Source: Rhodospirillales bacterium (GTDB lineage: Bacteria; Pseudomonadota; Alphaproteobacteria; Rhodospirillales; Defluviicoccaceae). Taken from it: DNA of 6,301 nt. The DNA lies in assembly GCA_030622775.1 (NCBI GenBank), contig JAUXFS010000121.1:1-6301 (forward strand), given 5' to 3'. Made by a program: the position numbers and the translations under genes. Below, piece by piece: positions 1 to 5,302 of this stretch; positions within the stretch are counted from its first letter, which is position 1; the number at the start of each line of letters is the position of its first letter. Below the pieces are notes generated by a model. It was not told the origin of the DNA, ran no database searches, and saw only the letters and a program-made list of their open reading frames with translations.

Positions 1-764
1 ACCAGTTGATCTCGATTGCCGAAAGCCGGAGGGAGAGAGGGATCGTAGTTGTCGACAAAACGAAGGTGACGGCCGAAGCTGTTGCGGGCGAGCGCATGCA
101 CCCGACCCAGCACTTCGTGAATGTTGACGCCTTCGCGTTGCAAAGCATCACTCGTCGAGAAACCCTCCATGCGATCGACGAGGCCGCAGACGCGATCCAC
201 CTCGTCACGGATCAAGCGGGTCAAGGCGCGGTCCGCGGGATCGAGGTTTTCTTCAAGAAGCTGGGCCGCCCCGCGAATCCCGGACATCGGGTTCTTGACT
301 TCATGGGCAAGCATCGCCGCCATGGCGCTGACCGATCTTGCAGCGCCCCGATGGGTCAGCTGCCGATCAATCTGGGTGGCGACGGTACGCTCCTGCATGG
401 ACACGACGACCGTCCCTGGGGCTTCCTCCGCCAATGGGGCTACTTGGACGTTGGCGACATGACGGCCGATCCGGGGACTGATCAGGCTCACGTGATACTC
501 GGCTACGGAATGACCGCGATCGCGCGCCTGGCGGATCAAGGCGAAGAGCGGGCTGTCGGCGGGAATCAGGTGATCTAGCCTTTGCCCTTTGAGATGGGCG
601 GCGCTGCTCTGGAACAGGTGCTCGCCGGCGTTGTTGATACGGACAATGGTCAGTTCGCCATCCACCACCACCACCGTCGACAACGCCTCGAGCACCGCGT
701 CTGCGTCGATCTCATGCCGATGCGCTACCATTGCCTTGCCCTGCTTGAAGGCCTCCTGTCCCAT
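1..764 (-). CDS. ntrB: Nitrogen regulation sensor histidine kinase NtrB (GlnL), N-terminal part, truncated by window edge
   Basis: This is the sensor kinase/phosphatase of the NtrB-NtrC two-component system. It phosphorylates the sigma-54 activator NtrC under nitrogen limitation and is controlled by PII proteins in the cytoplasm. I translated the minus strand from ATG 764 and found 254 uninterrupted codons to the window edge. Residues about 20-125 read as a PAS domain (VVVVDGELTIVRINNAGEHLF). The phospho-acceptor H-box follows with His154 in LAHEVKNPMSGIRG, then the DHp helix. The sequence stops at GNRDQL, just where the N box of the HATPase domain begins in NtrB proteins. Family members are about 350-390 aa, so roughly 100-130 residues are missing. 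The ATG lies 10 nt after the dusB stop, with a weak GAG-type Shine-Dalgarno, which suggests co-transcription and coupling with dusB. ntrC is expected next, outside the window. Confidence 0.95.
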   Translation of the reverse strand, partial: MGQEAFKQGKAMVAHRHEIDADAVLEALSTVVVVDGELTIVRINNAGEHLFQSSAAHLKGQRLDHLIPADSPLFALIRQARDRGHSVAEYHVSLISPRIGRHVANVQVAPLAEEAPGTVVVSMQERTVATQIDRQLTHRGAARSVSAMAAMLAHEVKNPMSGIRGAAQLLEENLDPADRALTRLIRDEVDRVCGLVDRMEGFSTSDALQREGVNIHEVLGRVHALARNSFGRHLRFVDNYDPSLPPAFGNRDQL

Positions 765-774
765 GATGGCGTTC

Positions 775-1815
775 TCAAGCCGCCAAGCGATCGATGAGCA
801 GACCGTAAAAATCCCGGATCATGGTTTTGACCACGTTGGGGTTCGAGGCGCCCATGACCCGGGAACGGAATTCGGCTGATCCCGGAAGGCCCTTTGAATA
901 CCAGCCGATGTGCTTTCGGGCCACGCGCATTCCGGTTTCGCTTCCATAGTGGCTCAACATCGACTCGTAGTGTTCTTCAATGATCGCCAATTGCTCGGCG
1001 ATCGGCGGATCGGCAAGGCGATCACCGGCGTCCAGAAACCGGCCCACTTGGCCTGGTAGCCAAGGTCTCCCGCAAGCCCCCCTGCCGATCATCACCGCGT
1101 CGGCGCCCGAAGCGGCGAGCATGCGACGGGCGTCATCGCCGGTGCAGATGTCGCCGTTGCCGATGACCGGAATGTTGACCGCTTTTTTGACTTCCGAGAT
1201 GAACTCCCAGTCCGAATGGCCGTGATAGAACTGGTTGCGGGTGCGACCGTGAACGGTCACCGCCTTGGCGCCGCTTTCCTCGGCGATGCGTGCCAGACGG
1301 GGGGCGTTTCGGGATCCCTCGTCCCACCCCGTGCGCATTTTGACGGTCACCGGGACGTCGACCGCCTTGACCACCGCCGATATGATTTCGCCGGCTAGGA
1401 CCTCGTCACGCATCAGCGCCGCGCCGGCGTCGCCCTTTACCACCTTCTTGACCGGGCACCCCATGTTGATGTCGATGATCGCCGCACCCTGGTCGACGGT
1501 CAGCCGCGCCGCCTCGGCGACGACCTCGGGTTCGCATCCCGCCAGTTGCACCGCGACCGGAGCCTCATCGGCGGATTGCCGGGACATCCTCAGCGTCCTA
1601 CGCGAAGCGTGGACCATCGCCCGGCTGGCGATCATCTCGGAAACCACGAGGCCCGCGCCGTAGCGCTTTACCAACTGCCGGAAAGGTTGATCCGTGATCC
1701 CGGACATCGGCGCCAAAAGGACCGGCGGGTCTAGAGTTATATTGCCGATTCTCAAAGGCACGGGCACACAACCTTCAACGTTGCCGCTTAAACAGGCAGA
1801 TTTCGTCTGATTCAA
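775..1815 (-). CDS. dusB: tRNA-dihydrouridine synthase DusB (NifR3 family)
   Basis: DusB is an FMN- and NADPH-dependent cytosolic enzyme that reduces specific uridines of the tRNA D-loop to dihydrouridine. The 346-aa product shows the TIM-barrel Dus signatures in order: APMSGITD (35-42), Gln90, DINMGCPVKKV with catalytic Cys120, VKMRTGW (Lys159), VHGRTR (His189), GNGDI (219-223) and the phosphate-binding MIGRGACGRPW (242-252). It sits in the conserved alphaproteobacterial dusB-ntrB order. The start is uncertain. TTG 1815 has AAGG 7 nt upstream, but GTG 1767 and GTG 1761 follow a second GAAGG. They would give a protein beginning VPVPLRIG or VPLRIG, closer to the usual DusB N-terminus. The function is secure; only the first 16-20 residues are in doubt. 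Confidence 0.96.
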   Translation of the reverse strand: MNQTKSACLSGNVEGCVPVPLRIGNITLDPPVLLAPMSGITDQPFRQLVKRYGAGLVVSEMIASRAMVHASRRTLRMSRQSADEAPVAVQLAGCEPEVVAEAARLTVDQGAAIIDINMGCPVKKVVKGDAGAALMRDEVLAGEIISAVVKAVDVPVTVKMRTGWDEGSRNAPRLARIAEESGAKAVTVHGRTRNQFYHGHSDWEFISEVKKAVNIPVIGNGDICTGDDARRMLAASGADAVMIGRGACGRPWLPGQVGRFLDAGDRLADPPIAEQLAIIEEHYESMLSHYGSETGMRVARKHIGWYSKGLPGSAEFRSRVMGASNPNVVKTMIRDFYGLLIDRLAA

Positions 1816-1837
1816 GCATCTGCCTTCAGAAAAGGCA
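1794..1837 (-). promoter_or_regulatory. Two mutually exclusive hairpins over the dusB leader/start region
   Basis: Stem A is TGCCTT (1821-1826) against AAGGCA (1832-1837) with a 5-nt loop. Stem B is AGGCAGAT (1794-1801) against ATCTGCCT (1818-1825) with a 16-nt loop. Both are perfect and share 1821-1825, so only one can form. Read as minus-strand RNA, the shared arm contains the AAGG that would serve TTG 1815, and that TTG lies in the loop of stem B. No U-run follows either stem, so neither looks like an intrinsic terminator. A role in translation control of dusB is possible but unproven, and short repeats of this size can arise by chance. Confidence 0.35.
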
Positions 1838-1861
1838 AGTCCGACCGCGCGATGCTCCTGA

Positions 1862-2662
1862 TCAGGCCATCAGAACATCCGTGACGAACTTCACTCCCGG
1901 ATAGCCGAGAGTCAGCAACAGATAGGCCAGCAGCACGATTCTTGCGGCCAGTCTCCCACGAACGCCGCTGCCGTAATGGCAAAAAAGCAGGCCACCTATG
2001 ACAACGAAGGCAGCAATCGTCAATATCGTCTTGTGGTTGAGGACCATGATTTGCCCGGTTTCTCGATATTGCAACACCATACCGGTGACGAGCCCCAAGG
2101 CGAGTACGACCTCGCCGACCTGAAGGAGCCCCACCAGCAATCGATCGCAATCGGCAATCGATGGCAACAGACGGGTCAACTCGTTCGGCCGTTTGCGTTT
2201 TAGAGCCCTTTCCTGGAGAAAGGCGGCCAACGCGGCGATGGCGGCCATCGTCACCAAGGCGTAAGTGGTGACCGCTACGGCAATGTGAACGCTGACCCAG
2301 GCCCCCTCCGCGCTTCCGGCGACCAAGGGTTGCCCCGGCACCCTCTGCCAAATGGTCGCGATGATTCCGAGAATCAGCATGTAAGGAATCAAAAGAGGTG
2401 CCAGCCGCCACGCTTGGCGGGTTGTCGCCGCCGTGACGGCGTAAAGCAGCATGGTCGCGGCAACCGTAACCCACAGGGTCGGCGCCAGCCCCGTCTGCCA
2501 AGTCCCGGTCATATGAGCGAGCACCCAGGCCGACGGTCCCGCCACGGCGACCGCAAGTAGCCCCCAGAAGGCGGCGTCGCGGGCTGGTGCAGGCCGCAAA
2601 GCCTGAAGCGATACGGGGACCAGCGCCGCCAAAGCGGAGAGGCTCAACAGCAAATTCTCCAT
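1862..2662 (-). CDS. CcsA/YpjD/HemX-type inner-membrane protein (cytochrome c assembly protein family)
   Basis: The 266-aa, very hydrophobic protein has about eight membrane segments, at roughly 4-21, 31-50, 60-79, 86-105, 122-150, 174-197, 208-228 and 240-262. The segment VHIAVAVTTYALVTMAAIAA followed by LQERALKRK is typical of the CcsA/HemX/YpjD family, as is the late LNHKTILTIAAF block. His126 and His210 sit where the family has its conserved, potentially haem-binding histidines. CcsA proteins help move or attach haem for c-type cytochromes, but the short YpjD/HemX branch, to which this one looks closest, has no settled role. The tryptophan-rich WWD motif of true haem lyases is not evident. 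ATG 2662 is weakly served by a GGCGG. The gene lies 46 nt upstream of dusB on the same strand. No ccsB/resB or other cytochrome c maturation gene is visible. Confidence 0.85.
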   Translation of the reverse strand: MENLLLSLSALAALVPVSLQALRPAPARDAAFWGLLAVAVAGPSAWVLAHMTGTWQTGLAPTLWVTVAATMLLYAVTAATTRQAWRLAPLLIPYMLILGIIATIWQRVPGQPLVAGSAEGAWVSVHIAVAVTTYALVTMAAIAALAAFLQERALKRKRPNELTRLLPSIADCDRLLVGLLQVGEVVLALGLVTGMVLQYRETGQIMVLNHKTILTIAAFVVIGGLLFCHYGSGVRGRLAARIVLLAYLLLTLGYPGVKFVTDVLMA

Positions 2663-2811
2663 GATCAGACATGCCGCCGATTATCGGGTTCCGTTTGGAA
2701 CCCTTCATATTGTCAAAATCGCTCCGGACATCCCTCTTGGCAAGACCCCTCGCGTTTTCTAGCCTCTCGGCCGCAAGGTCTCAGCAGGCATTGGGCATAG
2801 GTGGGCGAGAA
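2663..2811. promoter_or_regulatory. Divergent intergenic control region between the ccsA-like gene and ispDF
   Basis: This 149-bp spacer separates two divergent genes and should hold both promoters. On the minus strand a perfect TTGACA occurs at 2711-2716 and a GATAAT at 2680-2685, but the 25-nt spacing is too long for an ordinary sigma-70 promoter. On the plus strand TTGGCA (2737-2742) with TAGCCT (2760-2765) at 17 nt is a weak candidate for ispDF. An AGGTGG Shine-Dalgarno (2799-2804) stands 7 nt before ATG 2812. No promoter can be assigned with certainty. Confidence 0.4.
2686..2703. promoter_or_regulatory. Perfect dyad GGGTTCC-N4-GGAACCC in the divergent promoter region
   Basis: Seven bases are perfectly mirrored around a 4-nt spacer, with the centre 34 bp from the ccsA-like start and 117 bp from the ispDF start. 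On the minus strand it lies between a TTGACA and a GATAAT hexamer, a position typical of an operator. No adjacent T-run follows on either strand to suggest an intrinsic terminator. It could be a dimeric regulator site or an RNA hairpin in the 5' leader of the ccsA-like transcript. The cognate protein cannot be named. Confidence 0.45.
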
Positions 2812-3978
2812 ATGGCAGGATGCGTGGCGTTGGTCGTCGCCGCCGGACGGGGTGCGCGGTTCGGGGGAGGAGTCCCAAAACAGTACAGGCGGCTGGGAGG
2901 CGAGCCCTTGTTGCGGCGCTCCGTCCTGCCGTTCGTCGACCATCCGCAAGTCGACGCGGTAAGGTCCATCATCCATCCCGAGGACCGGGAACTATACGAC
3001 TTTGCAACCAACGGCCTGAACCTGATGGACCCTGCGCCAGGAGGCGACAGTCGCCAGGAGTCCGTTTGGCGAGGTTTGGAAAGCCTCGTGGACCACGCCC
3101 CGGAGACGGTGCTCATTCACGATGCCGCTCGGCCTTTCGTGACCCGGGAGCTTGTTTCGCGTGTTCTCTCGGCTCTCGAGTCGACGCCCGGAGCGATCCC
3201 GGCGATGCCGGTTCGTGACACTTTGAAGCAAGGCACCTCCGAGAACGGAGGCCTGATTGCCGCGACCGTCGAGCGCAGCGCCCTGTGGCGAGCGCAGACG
3301 CCACAGGGCTTCCGATACCCCGAAATCCTGGCCGCACACCGGCGTTTCGCAGGCGCGACCCTGACGGACGATGCCGCGGTCGCCGAACAGGCCGGTCTTG
3401 CGGTGACGTTGGTCCCGGGCGACGAAGACAACTTCAAGGTCACCACTCGGGACGACTTCCACCGCGCCGAACAGTTCCTTACGGCAAACCACGAAATCCG
3501 CACCGGCATCGGCTTCGACGTTCATCGCTTCGGCGCGGGGGATCACGTCGTCCTCTGCGGTGTCGCAATCCCTCACGAAGCCGGTCTAGAAGGACATTCG
3601 GACGCGGACGTAGGGTTGCACGCGCTGACGGACGCCCTGCTTGGCGCCATCGGCGCCGGTGACATCGGCAGCCATTTTCCACCCGGCGATCCCCAGTGGC
3701 GTGGCGCGCCCTCCGAGATATTTCTCCGTCGCGCAGGCGACCTGGTGATCGAAGCCGGCGGACGAATTTCCAATGTGGACGTGACCGTTATCTGCGAACG
3801 ACCGCGGATCGGCCCCCATCGGCAAGCCATGCGCGAGCGGATCGCGAGCATCCTCGATCTGCCCTCTACCCGGGTCAGCGTCAAGGGCACCACCACCGAA
3901 CGGCTCGGCTTTACCGGCCGAGGAGAAGGGATCGCCGCTCAGGCGATAGCCACCGTCCGGATCGCGTGCGAGCGCTGA
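2812..3978 (+). CDS. ispDF: Bifunctional IspD/IspF (MEP cytidylyltransferase / MEcPP synthase)
   Basis: This is a 388-aa fusion of two cytosolic MEP-pathway enzymes. The IspD part (about 1-225) makes CDP-methylerythritol from MEP and CTP. It shows the nucleotide-binding loop VVAAGRGARFG with PKQY (22-25), LIHDAARP (Asp104), PVRDTLK, VERSALW (Arg155), TDDAAVAEQAG and NFKVTT (Lys209). The IspF part (about 229-388) cyclises CDP-ME-2-phosphate to MEcPP. It shows the metal ligands Asp236 and His238 in GIGFDVHRF and His270 in GLHALTDALLG, plus GHSDADV and KGTTTERLGFTGRGEG. The middle-step enzyme IspE is not in the window. I chose ATG 2812 because it matches the family N-terminus and has AGGTGG 7 nt upstream. 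The frame is open back to ATG 2671, but that extra 47-residue stretch looks like read-through of the promoter region. Such fusions are typical of alpha- and epsilonproteobacteria. Confidence 0.97.
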   Translation: MAGCVALVVAAGRGARFGGGVPKQYRRLGGEPLLRRSVLPFVDHPQVDAVRSIIHPEDRELYDFATNGLNLMDPAPGGDSRQESVWRGLESLVDHAPETVLIHDAARPFVTRELVSRVLSALESTPGAIPAMPVRDTLKQGTSENGGLIAATVERSALWRAQTPQGFRYPEILAAHRRFAGATLTDDAAVAEQAGLAVTLVPGDEDNFKVTTRDDFHRAEQFLTANHEIRTGIGFDVHRFGAGDHVVLCGVAIPHEAGLEGHSDADVGLHALTDALLGAIGAGDIGSHFPPGDPQWRGAPSEIFLRRAGDLVIEAGGRISNVDVTVICERPRIGPHRQAMRERIASILDLPSTRVSVKGTTTERLGFTGRGEGIAAQAIATVRIACER

Positions 3979-3988
3979 TACCTGGTGC

Positions 3989-4303
3989 TCATCGGGTCTC
4001 TTCGGCGATCCATTGGAGAAAATCAGGATTGCCGCCGGCGATTGACAATGCGACCACGCAGGGGCAGTCGTAGGAATGGAGTTCCTTCACACGCGTGGTC
4101 AATCGCTCGACAAGGTCGCTCCGGGTCTTCAGAATCAACGCCGTTTCCCCGTCTTCCTGCACCTCACCCTGCCACCGATAAACGGAAGTGATACCAGGCA
4201 ACACGTTTGCGCAGGCGGCCAAGCGGTCGGCGACGACGGCACGCCCGATCCGCAGCGCCTCTTGCGGCGAGGGTGTGGTGATGTAAATCATCGTCAATGT
4301 CAT
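3989..4303 (-). CDS. cutA: CutA1 divalent-cation tolerance protein family
   Basis: CutA1 proteins are small, very stable cytosolic trimers with a ferredoxin-like fold. They are linked to copper and other divalent-metal tolerance, but their exact role is unsettled. From ATG 4303 the product is 104 aa, the usual size. The hallmark block ADRLAACANVLPGITSVYRW (25-44) holds Cys31. It is followed by LILKT (57-60) and LHSYDCPCVVAL (His76), then the closing NPDFLQWI. ATG 4303 has a GGAG 12 nt upstream, which is long. A GTG at 4345 in the same frame has GGAAGG 9 nt upstream and would add 14 polar residues, giving 118 aa, so the longer form is a real alternative. The gene runs convergent to ispDF with 10 nt between stop codons. 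Confidence 0.93.
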   Translation of the reverse strand: MTLTMIYITTPSPQEALRIGRAVVADRLAACANVLPGITSVYRWQGEVQEDGETALILKTRSDLVERLTTRVKELHSYDCPCVVALSIAGGNPDFLQWIAEETR

Positions 4304-4345
4304 CAAGGTTGATTGCTCCGCTGTTGTCGCCCGATGGGCCTTCAC

Positions 4346-4536
4346 AATGATTCACCTTCCCCGTCGTTTTGGGAACACCTTAGCACCAACTTTCCCGATT
4401 CTGCCCCCCGTGTGGCGACTTTCCGAGATCGACCGGGGAAGAGATACTGGCGGGATGATTCCCCTTGTGCCGTCGTCTACCATGACGGAACGTCTTATAA
4501 TCGTGGCCAATGCGAATGCTTACGGGAGCCTTTGGG
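4346..4536. promoter_or_regulatory. Divergent intergenic region between cutA and the isoaspartyl methyltransferase gene
   Basis: This stretch of about 190 bp (up to 233 bp if cutA starts at 4303) holds no recognisable gene; short open frames across it lack family features. It contains a perfect -10-like TATAAT (4496-4501) for the plus-strand unit and a GGAAGG on the minus strand that could serve a GTG start of cutA at 4345. Just inside, at 4329-4339, is a small GCCC-GAT-GGGC palindrome. No convincing cutA promoter was found. Confidence 0.4.
4496..4501 (+). promoter_or_regulatory. Perfect -10 hexamer TATAAT upstream of the pcm gene
   Basis: The hexamer matches the sigma-70 consensus exactly in an otherwise GC-rich spacer. 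No good -35 is found at 16-18 nt; TTGTGC at 4465-4470 is 25 nt away, and there is no TG extension. Initiation would be expected near 4508. That leaves ATG 4510 nearly leaderless but gives ATG 4537 a leader of about 29 nt that includes a GGGAG Shine-Dalgarno. Confidence 0.4.
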
Positions 4537-5301
4537 ATGCTTGAGGGTTGGCTCGGCTCAGGCCTTGCGGCGGCTGTGCGTACCTTGCTGGCGTGCACTT
4601 TCCTATCGGGGGTTTTCCTCCAGTCCGCGTCCGCGGACGATGCAACGACATCTGCGCGGGCTCGAATGGTGACCCAGATTGAGGAAAATGCCGCCGCCGT
4701 AGGCAAGGTAGGCGAAAAACCCGGAATTTCCACCCCTGTTCTGGACGTAATGAGCCGAATACCCCGGCACCTGTTCGTGCCGGAGGACAGACGGCGTTTT
4801 GCGTATGAAGATCGGCCGCTGCCGATCGGCTACGGCCAGACCATTTCCCAGCCCTATATCGTCGCGCTGATGACCGATCTTCTCTCTGTCGACGAAAGCG
4901 ACGTCGTTCTGGAGATCGGGACAGGTTCGGGCTATCAGGCGGCGGTGCTCAGCCCGCTGGCCAAACGTGTCTACACCATGGAGATCGTCCCCGCGTTGGC
5001 GCAGGCGGCCGGCGAACGGCTGGGGCGTCTCGGTTTCGACAACGTCACCGTACGGCAGGGCGACGGGTACTACGGATGGCGGGAACACGCTCCCTTCGAC
5101 GGAATCATCGTCACCGCCGCCGCCAACCACATTCCCCCGCCCTTGATCCAGCAACTCTCCCCCGGCGGCAGGATGATCATTCCCGTCGGCGGTCCGTTTT
5201 TCGTCCAACAACTGATGATGATCGAGAAGCATTCGGATGGAACGGTGACCAGCCGGCACCTGCTCCCGGTCCGATTCGTGCCGCTAACCGGCGGACATTG
5301 A
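4537..5301 (+). CDS. pcm: Protein-L-isoaspartate O-methyltransferase with predicted signal peptide (exported PIMT)
   Basis: PIMT uses S-adenosylmethionine to methylate L-isoaspartyl residues of aged proteins and start their repair. The family signatures are complete: GYGQTISQPYIVALM (98-112), motif I VLEIGTGSGYQAAVL (124-138), VYTMEI (Glu149), GDGYYGW, FDGIIVTAAA (187-196), GGRMIIPVG and the terminal RFVPLTGG. The oddity is the N-terminus. Residues 1-33 hold a hydrophobic stretch (about 17-28) ending in ASA before DD, a good signal-peptidase I site. It would leave a mature chain of about 221 aa, matching ordinary cytosolic PIMTs. ATG 4537 has GGGAG 8 nt upstream. In-frame ATGs at 4510 and 4516 are alternatives that keep the signal. 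ATG 4666 would give a cytosolic form but lacks a clear Shine-Dalgarno. The next gene starts 1 nt after the stop. Confidence 0.93.
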   Translation: MLEGWLGSGLAAAVRTLLACTFLSGVFLQSASADDATTSARARMVTQIEENAAAVGKVGEKPGISTPVLDVMSRIPRHLFVPEDRRRFAYEDRPLPIGYGQTISQPYIVALMTDLLSVDESDVVLEIGTGSGYQAAVLSPLAKRVYTMEIVPALAQAAGERLGRLGFDNVTVRQGDGYYGWREHAPFDGIIVTAAANHIPPPLIQQLSPGGRMIIPVGGPFFVQQLMMIEKHSDGTVTSRHLLPVRFVPLTGGH

Positions 5302-5302
5302 A

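Noticed and set aside
6..578. 190-codon open frame on the plus strand opposite ntrB
   Set aside because: The minus strand here encodes a textbook NtrB with PAS and H-box; the plus frame is a GC-rich antisense shadow.
1812..2708. Long open frame (298 codons) on the minus strand overlapping the ccsA-like gene and touching the dusB start
   Set aside because: It is the shifted frame of the 8-TM protein, rich in Arg/Gly/Ser with no family signature; the 266-aa frame has clear CcsA/YpjD features.
2738..2754. Possible sigma-54 (-24/-12) promoter, TGGCAAG...CTCGC, upstream of ispDF
   Set aside because: The GG to GC spacing is one base too long and the TTGC element is not matched; sigma-54 promoters need exact spacing.
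2671..2811. 47-residue N-terminal extension of IspDF from ATG 2671
   Set aside because: It crosses the promoter region and the dyad, has no family match, and ATG 2812 has a better Shine-Dalgarno and the normal IspD start.
4585..4599. Lipobox-like LLAC in the PIMT signal region, suggesting a lipoprotein
   Set aside because: The hydrophobic core lies after, not before, this cysteine, so signal peptidase II processing is unlikely; the ASA site further on fits better.
4313..4672. 119-codon plus-strand frame across the cutA-pcm spacer
   Set aside because: Odd composition, no Shine-Dalgarno or family motif, and it runs out of frame into the pcm signal sequence.
4603..5259. 218-codon minus-strand frame opposite pcm
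   Set aside because: No recognisable domain; the plus strand has full PIMT motifs over the same bases.
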